Shown here piece by piece: positions 1 to 5,179 of a stretch of 6,000 bases of DNA. The translations under genes and the position numbers were made by a program. Source of the DNA: Desulfobulbaceae bacterium. GTDB lineage: Bacteria > Desulfobacterota > Desulfobulbia > Desulfobulbales > Desulfobulbaceae. Each line of letters begins with the position of its first letter. Position 1 is the first letter of the stretch. The notes beneath the pieces were generated by a model that saw only the letters and a list, made by a program, of their open reading frames with translations, searched no databases and was not told the origin of the DNA. The stretch spans positions 1-6,000 of the forward strand of contig JALVAI010000431.1 of the NCBI GenBank assembly GCA_027011235.1, in the 5' to 3' direction.

Positions 1-125
1 ATAGACTGCCGGCCGCTATTGGCTGTACCCTGGTGTATTGGCTGGATGCGGAGAGAAAGACAGACTTGCGTTTTCAGACCAGGGTCGTGCTTCCCACCGG
101 CATGATCAGCGCAAAAGGGCAGTAA
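1..125 (+). CDS. gspJ: GspJ, T2SS minor pseudopilin, C-terminal end only
   Basis: This is a partial gene that begins before the window; its first full codon is at position 3 and it stops with TAA at 123-125. The 40 visible residues begin RLPAAIGCTLVYWLDAE and end VVLPTGMISAKGQ. A 'LP.ai..tL' strand, a short turn with charged residues and a final 'rf.trv.LP' strand is the usual way GspJ pseudopilins end. GspJ is a minor pseudopilin that joins GspI and GspK at the tip of the T2SS pseudopilus in the periplasm. Its position directly before gspK, apart from the insert at 126-954, supports the call. No stop codon breaks this frame between position 3 and the TAA. The main doubt is the short length available for recognition. 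Confidence 0.75.
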   Translation, partial: RLPAAIGCTLVYWLDAERKTDLRFQTRVVLPTGMISAKGQ

Positions 126-134
126 CCCGGATAT

Positions 135-144
135 ATCATGAGAT
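135..144. repeat. Direct repeat copy A, ATCATGAGAT, next to gspJ
   Basis: ATCATGAGAT starts 10 bases after the gspJ stop and is repeated exactly at 952-961, where its ATGAGA is the first two codons of gspK. Here the same ATG AGA is followed at once by TGA, so this copy is not translatable. It can be read as a remnant of the original gspK start left on the gspJ side of an insertion. A near copy (ATTATGAGAT) lies at 761-770. Confidence 0.6.
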
Positions 145-179
145 GAAGATAGCAAGAAGAGAGCCTTCGGAAAATTGTC

Positions 180-207
180 TTGACATTTGCTCAAGTTTTG
201 CTAATCT
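180..207 (+). promoter_or_regulatory. Predicted sigma70-type promoter of the RHH-RAMA gene
   Basis: A perfect -35 hexamer TTGACA (180-185) is followed after 16 bases by TAATCT (202-207), which is preceded by TG at 199-200 in the extended -10 arrangement (TGC-TAATCT). Transcription would start near 214, about 40 bases before the ATG at 257. The 190-243 stretch between the -35 box and the Shine-Dalgarno contains CTCAAG twice (190-195 and 230-235) and the 8-base palindrome ACTTAAGT (220-227). These could be operator half-sites for an autoregulating RHH protein, but that is speculation. Confidence 0.5.
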
Positions 208-256
208 CTACTTAACGAAACTTAAGTAACTCAAGAAACTTTTAAGGAGGCTTCGC

Positions 257-700
257 ATGTCTACTACCGTACAAATTGATTTAGACAGAGATGTTTTCGA
301 GCAACTTCAGTCAATTGCACAGCCGCTTGTTGATACGCCTAATATGGTAATCCGGCGTTTGTTGGCGGAGCACAAAGGATTGTCGGAGCATGTTGAGAGT
401 GCTGGCAAATCTGAAAAGTTATTTTTTCTGACTTCACGAGGTGAACGAGTGCCATTGGGAAAGTTACGGGCTACCTATAAACCTAGAAACAGTTCAAAAA
501 CATATAGTTATGAAGCTGAAGTAACGTTGGACGGGATCAAATTTGATGAGAAAAATTTTCCTAGTCCTTCGGCCGCTGGCATCCATGCAAAAAAACTTGC
601 TGGTGCAGATGATACTGCGGCTCATACTAATGGCTGGACTTTTTGGGAACATTTCGACACTGAAAAGGACTCCTGGATTAGTTTGGATGTATACCGATAA
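257..700 (+). CDS. Small RHH-like plus RAMA-like domain protein (putative modified-DNA binding)
   Basis: This 147-residue protein is likely cytoplasmic. Residues 1-40 look like a ribbon-helix-helix unit: a strand VQIDLD (5-10), a first helix around 11-22 and a second helix around 27-40 (TPNMVIRRLLAEH), similar in style to the SeqA N-terminus. After a short linker, residues 54-140 resemble the RAMA/DUF4357 type fold. The marks are an opening 'LTSRGERVPLGKLRATY', a middle 'YEAEVTLDGIKF', then 'FPSPSAAGIHAKKL' and 'NGWTFWEHF'. RAMA domains accompany restriction and adenine-methylase systems and are predicted to bind modified adenine. No catalytic motif is visible, so a reader or regulator role is inferred. 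The ATG is set by AAGGAGG at 244-250, six bases upstream. The gene has about 44% GC (hand count, 301-660), against about 58% in part of gspL, which suggests horizontal origin. It has no partner methylase or nuclease in the window. Confidence 0.72.
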   Translation: MSTTVQIDLDRDVFEQLQSIAQPLVDTPNMVIRRLLAEHKGLSEHVESAGKSEKLFFLTSRGERVPLGKLRATYKPRNSSKTYSYEAEVTLDGIKFDEKNFPSPSAAGIHAKKLAGADDTAAHTNGWTFWEHFDTEKDSWISLDVYR

Positions 701-760
701 CAAAAGTTCCCGCGCGCCTTAGTTCCATGACACCGGAAAGCCAAAAGCGGCAAACGTAAA

Positions 761-770
761 ATTATGAGAT
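761..770. repeat. Direct repeat copy B, ATTATGAGAT, at the left edge of the MITE-like element
   Basis: This differs from copies A and C by one base (T for C at the third position). Its last seven bases, ATGAGAT (764-770), touch the left inverted end at 771 and recur as 955-961 just after the right inverted end at 954, which is the pattern of a 7-base target-site duplication. It also shares ATGAGATGA with copy A (138-146 and 764-772), so the passenger gene is bracketed by the same word. Confidence 0.55.
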
Positions 771-954
771 GATGGCGTCGTAAAAACTTCGATCTACAGC
801 GTCGTGTGTCCTGTGGCGACTCTCAACATACTAGATGTATAGTTAAGACCCGCCACAAAACACCACTCCTCGGAGTCTCCGCTCCGCTTACCTGTATATC
901 TGTGTTTTTACTTAGCCATCTTTTAGCATTGACTGGACTTTTTACGAGTTCATC
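771..954. mobile_element. MITE-like structured repeat element, 184 bases
   Basis: The left end GATGGCGTCGTAAAAACT (771-788) and the reverse complement of the right end (937-954, GATGAACTCGTAAAAAGT) match at 14 of 18 positions, with a shared TCGTAAAAA core. Seven-base direct repeats ATGAGAT flank it (764-770 and 955-961). The interior contains a long imperfect hairpin (801-866) and a GC-rich stretch of small inverted repeats (865-886). There is no convincing coding region inside. From memory, ends of the type TCGTAAAAAGTC / GACTTTTTACGA are common between genes in sulfate-reducing deltaproteobacteria, but no search was possible. The element ends exactly at the base before the gspK ATG, so it replaces whatever leader gspK had. 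Confidence 0.6.
801..866. repeat. Long imperfect hairpin inside the MITE-like element
   Basis: Pairing by eye: 801-807 with 860-866 (6 of 7), 812-818 TGTGGCG with 851-857 CGCCACA (7 of 7), 821-823 with 846-848, 825-827 with 842-844, and 828-831 ATAC with 837-840 GTAT, closing a five-base loop TAGAT. That gives about 23 pairs in one 66-base arm. It is not followed by a T-run, so it is not a standard intrinsic terminator. A second small hairpin, ACTCC-TC-GGAGT, lies at 865-876. The fold is typical of palindromic mobile repeats, and it would sit in the mRNA between the RAMA-like gene and gspK. Confidence 0.6.
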
Positions 955-961
955 ATGAGAT
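952..961. repeat. Direct repeat copy C, ATCATGAGAT, across the gspK start
   Basis: This is an exact match to copy A (135-144). ATC (952-954) is the tail of the right inverted end and ATGAGAT (955-961) begins gspK. With copies A and B it defines the proposed insertion boundaries. Joining the gspJ side (up to 137) directly to 955 would restore a 12-base gap between the gspJ stop and the gspK ATG. Confidence 0.6.
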
Positions 962-2082
962 TGGATCGGGATTTTCTTCCATTGCCAATGTTTCCGAAAA
1001 GGGGTATCCGTCATTATCTTCATGGCCTGGCTGCCGACCATGGCGGTATGGCCCTGTTGATGACCCTGGCTGCCATCAGCTTCCTTATTGCTGTTACCGT
1101 TGACCTGGCCACCAGCGTCAACCGTCAGATACAGGCTTCCCACGGACTGCGGGAGTCTGTGCGCATGGACGAGGCGCTTGTCTCCGGTCTGAATCTCGTC
1201 CGTACCTCGTTGTTTACCGATCAGCGGAAACAACACTATGACACCCTGCTTGACGGGTGGAACACTCCTGATAAAGAGGCCCTGGCCAGCCTCTTTGCCG
1301 GCATGCAGCTCTCCATTCGCGTGCAGGACATGTCGGGCAGAATTCAGATCAACAGTCTGGTGGCAAACAGGAACAATCACCACAAACCGGGTCAGGGACC
1401 GGGTCGCCAACCCGGTTCCAGGGTTCCGGGACAGGTAAACGGCAAAAACTCTGAAAAATTACAGCGCGGGCTCTGGATTCGTTTTCTTCTCTCCGGAAAA
1501 TTTAATGTTAACGGCCAACAGGAAGCCGAAGCCCTGATTGACGCCCTCAGCGATTGGCTGGATGAGGATGATACCGAGCGGGATCACGGGGCGGAAAGCG
1601 GCTATTATCAAACGCTCAAAACACCGTATGTCTGCAGGAATGGTCCATTACAGTATCCGGAAGAGCTGCTGCTGGTTAAGGGCTTTACCCGCAAGCTGGT
1701 GTATGGGGACAAAGAACATGAAGGAATTATTGACTATTTGACAATTTATGGTCAGGATGGCAAGATAAATATAAACACCGCTCCTGCTCGCGTGTTGCAG
1801 GTGTTGGCCCCTGGAGTGGATGAAGACATGGTTGGTGCACTTGTTACTTTCCGCAGGGAAAAAGAGAATCTCAGCGTCCTGAAGAATCCGCAATGGTACC
1901 ACCATGCTCCCGATTTTCCAGGTGATATTGTCTTTGATAATAACCTGGTCACCACCATAAGTTCCTATTTTATGGTGACCATAACCGCGGATATCAACGG
2001 ATTTGAGCAGACCGGCACAGGATTTCTATATCGGAACCCACAGACAAAGGAGCAGGATCTGTTGAGCTGGCGGGTGGATTGA
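955..2082 (+). CDS. gspK: GspK, T2SS minor pseudopilin of the pseudopilus tip
   Basis: This 375-residue protein is the large minor pseudopilin that caps the pseudopilus with GspI and GspJ. A prepilin-like segment is seen at residues 29-50 (HGG then MALLMTLAAISFLIAVTVDL), with likely GspO cleavage after Gly31. As is usual for GspK, there is no Glu at mature position 5. Further family marks are DMSGRIQINSL (125-135), ALIDALSDWLDEDD (193-206), GAESGYY (212-218), RNGPLQYPEELLLVKGF (228-244) and the helix-hairpin-helix-like DYLTIYGQDGKININTAPA (260-278). Residues 138-168 are a Gly/Pro/Asn-rich insert between conserved blocks. The leader of 31 residues is longer than the usual 6-15. The chosen ATG has no good Shine-Dalgarno because the MITE-like element ends one base before it. 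ATG at 988, or initiation nearer 1048, is possible; the frame is open upstream to TAG at 913-915. Confidence 0.93.
   Translation: MRLDRDFLPLPMFPKRGIRHYLHGLAADHGGMALLMTLAAISFLIAVTVDLATSVNRQIQASHGLRESVRMDEALVSGLNLVRTSLFTDQRKQHYDTLLDGWNTPDKEALASLFAGMQLSIRVQDMSGRIQINSLVANRNNHHKPGQGPGRQPGSRVPGQVNGKNSEKLQRGLWIRFLLSGKFNVNGQQEAEALIDALSDWLDEDDTERDHGAESGYYQTLKTPYVCRNGPLQYPEELLLVKGFTRKLVYGDKEHEGIIDYLTIYGQDGKININTAPARVLQVLAPGVDEDMVGALVTFRREKENLSVLKNPQWYHHAPDFPGDIVFDNNLVTTISSYFMVTITADINGFEQTGTGFLYRNPQTKEQDLLSWRVD
1384..1417. repeat. Short direct and inverted repeats within gspK
   Basis: ACCGGGTC occurs at 1386-1393 and 1398-1405, 12 bases apart, and AACCGGGT (1385-1392) is inverted at 1410-1417 (ACCCGGTT). 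These encode part of the Gly/Pro-rich insert of GspK (about residues 143-155) and suggest the insert grew by short-repeat expansion. No separate element is implied. Confidence 0.45.
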
Positions 2083-2157
2083 ACCTGATAACTGTTACCC
2101 ATGGCTTTACTCGTAAGCCGTACCTTGCAGGAACGGTTTCAGCCGTGATATTTGCTT

Positions 2158-2171
2158 ATGGCATCGTAAAA
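2158..2171. repeat. Repeat-end motif ATGGCATCGTAAAA before gspL
   Basis: This matches 13 of 14 bases of ATGGCGTCGTAAAA (772-785), the left end of the MITE-like element. It lies in the 95-base gspK-gspL gap (2083-2177), the only sizeable gap in the gspK-gspD run, and ends six bases before the gspL ATG. The rest of the gap holds two weak stems (GGCTT/AAGCC at 2103-2119 and ACGG/CCGT at 2133-2146). No intact partner end was found, so this may be a decayed or partial copy. Confidence 0.4.
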
Positions 2172-2177
2172 TAAAAA

Positions 2178-3698
2178 ATGGCAAAACGAATTCTCGGCCT
2201 TGATATACAGGAAGATCTGCTCTGCGCCGTTGTCGTTGAACAACGCGGGCCGGAGTTGCTTGTCCTTGCCTGTGCATCGTTAATGATCGATGATTACGAC
2301 GGGCTGTCAAGCGGTGTGACAGACCTGCTTGCCCGCCTTGATGCCAGTGTTGACGGCTGTGTCATCGGGCTGCCACTTTCCGCGCTGAGTTTTCGCAACC
2401 TGACCCTTCCCTTTACCGACCGGAAAAAGTTGGCCCAGGTCCTGCCGCTGGAGCTTGAAGAACAGCTGCTGACCCCTGTAGACCAGCAGATCATTGATTT
2501 TGTTATCACCGGCAGGGAGGAGCAGGGAAGCAGGGTACTGGTGGCCGCGGTCGAAAAAGAGATGCTAGAGGCCTTTCTCCCCTTACTGGTGGACAATGGG
2601 TACCCGGTACGAACCCTTGCTGTTTCCCTTGAGCTCCTGGTACACCAATACATGGCCGCTGACCAGGTTCAGGATGGGCCGATCCTCTTTCTCCACGCTG
2701 GTTCCCATGCCCTGCACATGGCCTGGTGGGCGGATGGACAGGTTGTCTTTATGCGGAGAATAGCCTATCCGGAACCGGTTTTTACCACGCCCCCGGCCGG
2801 AAATGGAGAGATTGCCCTTACCGTTGATCGTAAAACAGCCGAGCAGTACATGCATGCGGTCTGTGAGCGCATTCGTGCTTCTCTCTATTATGCGGGCGCA
2901 GGAGAGGAAGGTGCCAATTCTCCGCGGCAGGTGGTACTTTCGGGATGTATTGCCGTTGCCGGGTCCTGGCAGTCCTTTTTTGGCCATGAGCTTGCGTTGC
3001 CGGCGTTGAGCTGGGAGCCGACGCAGGGGGTGTCCGGGCTGCGGCTTGCGGAACCGGTCCAGGGGAACTGGAATAACCGGCTCTATGGACCGGCCCTTTT
3101 TTTTGCTGTCAGTGGCCTGAAAAAACAGAAAAAACGGACCGGGTTGAATTTCCTCAAGGGGGAGTTTGCCCCAGGGCCGATCGCTCTTTTTTCCAGGCGC
3201 TCTTTAACGGCTGTTGCAGCCGGTGTCGTCCTGGTTCTTCTTGTCGGTTCAGCCCTGTTATGGGCTGAATATCATAATCTTGATGTTCGCGCCGCCAAGC
3301 TGCCCAAACAAATGGTCGATCTCTATAAACAGACTTTTCCGGGGGCGACCAGGGTAAACCGTCCCTATTTGCAGATGCAGTCCAGGCTGAAGGAGGTGCA
3401 GGGGGCGGAAGTCGCATTGCCGCTGTTTTCAGGTGAAAAACGAGCGCTTACTCTCCTTGCCGATATTTCCAGTCGTATCCCCAAGGATGTCACCGTTCAT
3501 GTCTCCCGGCTGGTTATTGACCGGGAAAGCGTGCAGATCAAGGGAGTTACCGATGCCTTTAACAATGTGGATGTGATAAAAAATACACTTGCCGCTTCTC
3601 CCCGTTATGGTGAGGTCAAGATCGTGTCAGCTGCCGCGGACAAGAAAAAGGGCAAGGTTCGTTTTGAAATCCGTCTGCTCCTGGGCGAGGCCTCCTGA
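2178..3698 (+). CDS. gspL: GspL, T2SS inner-membrane platform protein
   Basis: GspL, 506 residues here, recruits the GspE ATPase through its cytoplasmic domain and pairs with GspM in the membrane and periplasm. An actin-like cytoplasmic domain of the PilM/GspL type fills about residues 4-315, starting ILGLDIQEDLLCAVVVEQ and including the family-like LPFTDRKKLAQVLPLELEEQ (77-96). A basic patch, KKQKKR (315-320), precedes the single membrane helix (about 343-363). The segment DLYKQTFPGATRVNRPYLQM (381-400) is a typical juxtamembrane GspL block. The periplasmic ferredoxin-like domain covers about 423-502. The start is fixed by the closeness of the ATG to the first conserved strand. There is no clear Shine-Dalgarno, because the upstream bases are A-rich repeat sequence. 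It overlaps gspM as TGATG, which implies translational coupling. Confidence 0.92.
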   Translation: MAKRILGLDIQEDLLCAVVVEQRGPELLVLACASLMIDDYDGLSSGVTDLLARLDASVDGCVIGLPLSALSFRNLTLPFTDRKKLAQVLPLELEEQLLTPVDQQIIDFVITGREEQGSRVLVAAVEKEMLEAFLPLLVDNGYPVRTLAVSLELLVHQYMAADQVQDGPILFLHAGSHALHMAWWADGQVVFMRRIAYPEPVFTTPPAGNGEIALTVDRKTAEQYMHAVCERIRASLYYAGAGEEGANSPRQVVLSGCIAVAGSWQSFFGHELALPALSWEPTQGVSGLRLAEPVQGNWNNRLYGPALFFAVSGLKKQKKRTGLNFLKGEFAPGPIALFSRRSLTAVAAGVVLVLLVGSALLWAEYHNLDVRAAKLPKQMVDLYKQTFPGATRVNRPYLQMQSRLKEVQGAEVALPLFSGEKRALTLLADISSRIPKDVTVHVSRLVIDRESVQIKGVTDAFNNVDVIKNTLAASPRYGEVKIVSAAADKKKGKVRFEIRLLLGEAS

Positions 3699-4231
3699 TG
3701 GCACTGTCTAAACGGGACAAGACAACCCTGTTGGCAGGAGCTGCTGTACTGCTGGTTTTTGCCTTTGTCCAGTTCGTCGTCTTTCCCCTTCTTGATAAAC
3801 GCAAACGGCTCACTCGGGCTATCGCCACCAGGGAGCGGCAGCTCGTTGAAATGCAGGCCATGCAGCAAAAGTATGGACAACTGCATGCGCAGAGCAACAG
3901 CCTGGAGAAGCAGCTTGCAGCAAGGGCTAAAGGATTCAGTCTGTTTTCTTTTTTGGAAAAAATGGCGACCCGGAGCAAAATCAAGGACCATATCGCCTAT
4001 ATGAAGCCATCGTCCATGACCGGTGAGGGGAACCTAAGGCAGATCATGGTGGAAATGAAGCTGCAGGCCATTGGAATTCAGCAGCTTGTCGATTTTTTAA
4101 AATATATTGAATCACCAGAGAATATTGTGACGGTGAAACGGATATCCATCCAGGAGAATAAAAAAATAGAGAAGAGTCTTGATGTGGTGATCCAGGTAAT
4201 CAGTATCACCCGGGAGAATGGTCATGGATGA
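3698..4231 (+). CDS. gspM: GspM, T2SS inner-membrane platform protein
   Basis: At 177 residues this is the usual length for GspM, the partner that stabilises GspL in the inner membrane. Residues 1-9 are a short basic cytoplasmic tail, 10-31 a membrane helix (LLAGAAVLLVFAFVQFVVFP), and 34-78 a charged, Gln-rich predicted coiled coil. Residues 84-171 are a periplasmic ferredoxin-like domain with alternating strands and helices (IMVEMKLQAIGIQQLVDFLKYIES, then VKRISIQEN and LDVVIQVISI). GspM sequences diverge strongly, so the call rests on topology, the C-terminal pattern and the position between gspL and gspN. The ATG shares its A with the gspL TGA stop, so expression is likely coupled to gspL. 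The end overlaps gspN. Confidence 0.88.
   Translation: MALSKRDKTTLLAGAAVLLVFAFVQFVVFPLLDKRKRLTRAIATRERQLVEMQAMQQKYGQLHAQSNSLEKQLAARAKGFSLFSFLEKMATRSKIKDHIAYMKPSSMTGEGNLRQIMVEMKLQAIGIQQLVDFLKYIESPENIVTVKRISIQENKKIEKSLDVVIQVISITRENGHG
4212..4216 (+). promoter_or_regulatory. Shine-Dalgarno that favours the 4224 start of gspN
   Basis: GGGAG lies seven bases before the ATG at 4224 but only one base before the upstream ATG at 4218, so 4224 is the better start. A further ATG at 4263, preceded by AGGGG, is an alternative that would place the membrane helix at the extreme N-terminus. Confidence 0.5.
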
Positions 4232-5177
4232 GCAACAACAAAAGCGGCAGAGGGGTGCTGTGATGCGCTGGTTGTTGTCTTCGCTTGGTTATCTGCTCTA
4301 TACCCTGGTGGTGTTGGTTTGTCTGCTCTGGTGGAAATTTCCGGCCCGGACAATGAAAACCTGGCTGGAACATCGCTTGAATGCCGAAACATCGGGATAT
4401 GCCTGGAATATTGAAAATTTGAAACTCGTATTGCCGGGGCGTATGCAGATAAGCGGTATAACGCTTACCCCGGTGCGGGACAAGGTACCATTGCTCAGGA
4501 TCGGAGAACTTGATCTGGTTCCCGACCCAATGCTACTTTTCGGCAGGAACAAGCTGATCAGGTATCGTATGCAAATGTTCGGCGGTACTGCCGAGGGGAG
4601 TCTTGTTTCCGGCACATGGTTTCGACAATTTGATTGCCGGGGAAAATTTTCCGGTCTCCAGATCCAGCGGATGACAGCCCTGCGCAAGAGTCTTCAACGC
4701 CAGATAAGCGGCGTTGCGGACGGCAGTTTTTCCTGGCATGGCGGCCGCAGAACCACGGAAAAACAGGTAATGGCCGGCAAGGTAATCATTCATGACGGTA
4801 CTGTACCTCTGAGAAAACCGGTTCTCGGGCTGACGACACTGCCATTTTCGACCATCGAAACCCTGTTTGCCTACGGTAAAGGGCAGTGGACCATTGAACA
4901 GGGGAAATTTGTGTCGCCAAAACTGACAGCTACCTTCAGCGGCCGGGTTGAACCGGCTGACAGGATAGCCGATTTTCGCTTGCAGTTTACCGGCAGGCTG
5001 ACACCCCGGTCGGAACTGTTTTCCGGCGGTAATACCAGAATGGCCGGGATAATTCGGTCCTTTCTCAAGGACGGCAGCCTGCCCTTTACCCTCAGCGGCA
5101 CCGCAGCTGAACCGGGCATTCATTTTGCAAATGGTTTGTCAGAGGCGGTAAGTCGTCTCCAGGGCAGGAGGAGGTAG
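4224..5177 (+). CDS. gspN: GspN, T2SS accessory protein (AsmA-like, deltaproteobacterial type)
   Basis: This is a 317-residue protein with one N-terminal membrane helix (about 14-37, LLSSLGYLLYTLVVLVCLLWW) and a long beta-rich periplasmic part. The opening KFPARTMKTWLEHRLN, followed by YAWNIENLKLVLPGRMQISGITL, looks like the AsmA/GspN-like start in which a membrane anchor leads into repeated amphipathic strands. The block LLRIGELDLVPDPMLLFGRNKLIRYRMQMFGGTAEGSL (90-127) continues that pattern. The exact role of GspN is unresolved and many T2SS lack it. Its place between gspM and gspC identifies it as a T2SS subunit rather than a free AsmA-family protein. It overlaps the end of gspM by eight bases and ends two bases before gspC. 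The protein finishes with a basic RLQGRRR tail, whose DNA (GGAGGAGG) doubles as the gspC ribosome binding site. Confidence 0.85.
   Translation: MDEQQQKRQRGAVMRWLLSSLGYLLYTLVVLVCLLWWKFPARTMKTWLEHRLNAETSGYAWNIENLKLVLPGRMQISGITLTPVRDKVPLLRIGELDLVPDPMLLFGRNKLIRYRMQMFGGTAEGSLVSGTWFRQFDCRGKFSGLQIQRMTALRKSLQRQISGVADGSFSWHGGRRTTEKQVMAGKVIIHDGTVPLRKPVLGLTTLPFSTIETLFAYGKGQWTIEQGKFVSPKLTATFSGRVEPADRIADFRLQFTGRLTPRSELFSGGNTRMAGIIRSFLKDGSLPFTLSGTAAEPGIHFANGLSEAVSRLQGRRR
5167..5174 (+). promoter_or_regulatory. Shine-Dalgarno GGAGGAGG that sets the GTG start of gspC
   Basis: GGAGGAGG ends five bases before GTG at 5180, which is in frame with the rest of GspC. The nearby ATG at 5190 is in another frame. The site lies inside the last codons of gspN. 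Confidence 0.75.
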
Positions 5178-5179
5178 GG

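Larger units (their letters stand above)
138..954. mobile_element. Putative composite insert between gspJ and gspK
   Basis: Seen: the two T2SS genes are separated by 829 bases that contain an AT-richer gene with its own promoter and a structured repeat element. The interval is bounded by ATCATGAGAT copies, with a third near copy between the two parts. Known: gspJ and gspK are normally adjacent or overlapping. Inferred: two nested or successive insertions at the gspK start codon, a 184-base MITE-like element (771-954) and a passenger unit of about 626 bases (roughly 145-770). Neither part encodes a transposase or integrase, so mobilisation would have been in trans. Bases 701-760, between the passenger gene and the MITE, hold no gene or clear terminator. 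The limits are those suggested by the direct repeats and are uncertain by several bases. Confidence 0.5.

Noticed and set aside
38..229. Open frame of 63 codons on the + strand
   Set aside because: It overlaps the gspJ end in another frame, crosses the predicted promoter and lacks a ribosome binding site or recognisable sequence.
701..770. Integron-type attC recombination site after the passenger gene
   Set aside because: The direct repeats recall cassette boundaries, but no GTTRRRY/RYYYAAC core pair or attC-like fold was found.
801..890. Intrinsic terminator between the RAMA-like gene and gspK
   Set aside because: The hairpin is strong but no U-run follows either it or the smaller 865-876 stem, so Rho-independent termination is not supported.
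823..1410. 195-codon frame on the - strand across the MITE-like element and the start of gspK
   Set aside because: It lies mostly opposite a well-supported gspK and shows no recognisable domain, so it is a shadow frame.
1384..1417. Possible insertion element scar in gspK
   Set aside because: The short ACCGGGTC repeats stay in frame inside a Gly/Pro-rich loop and no flanking duplication is seen; local repeat expansion explains them.
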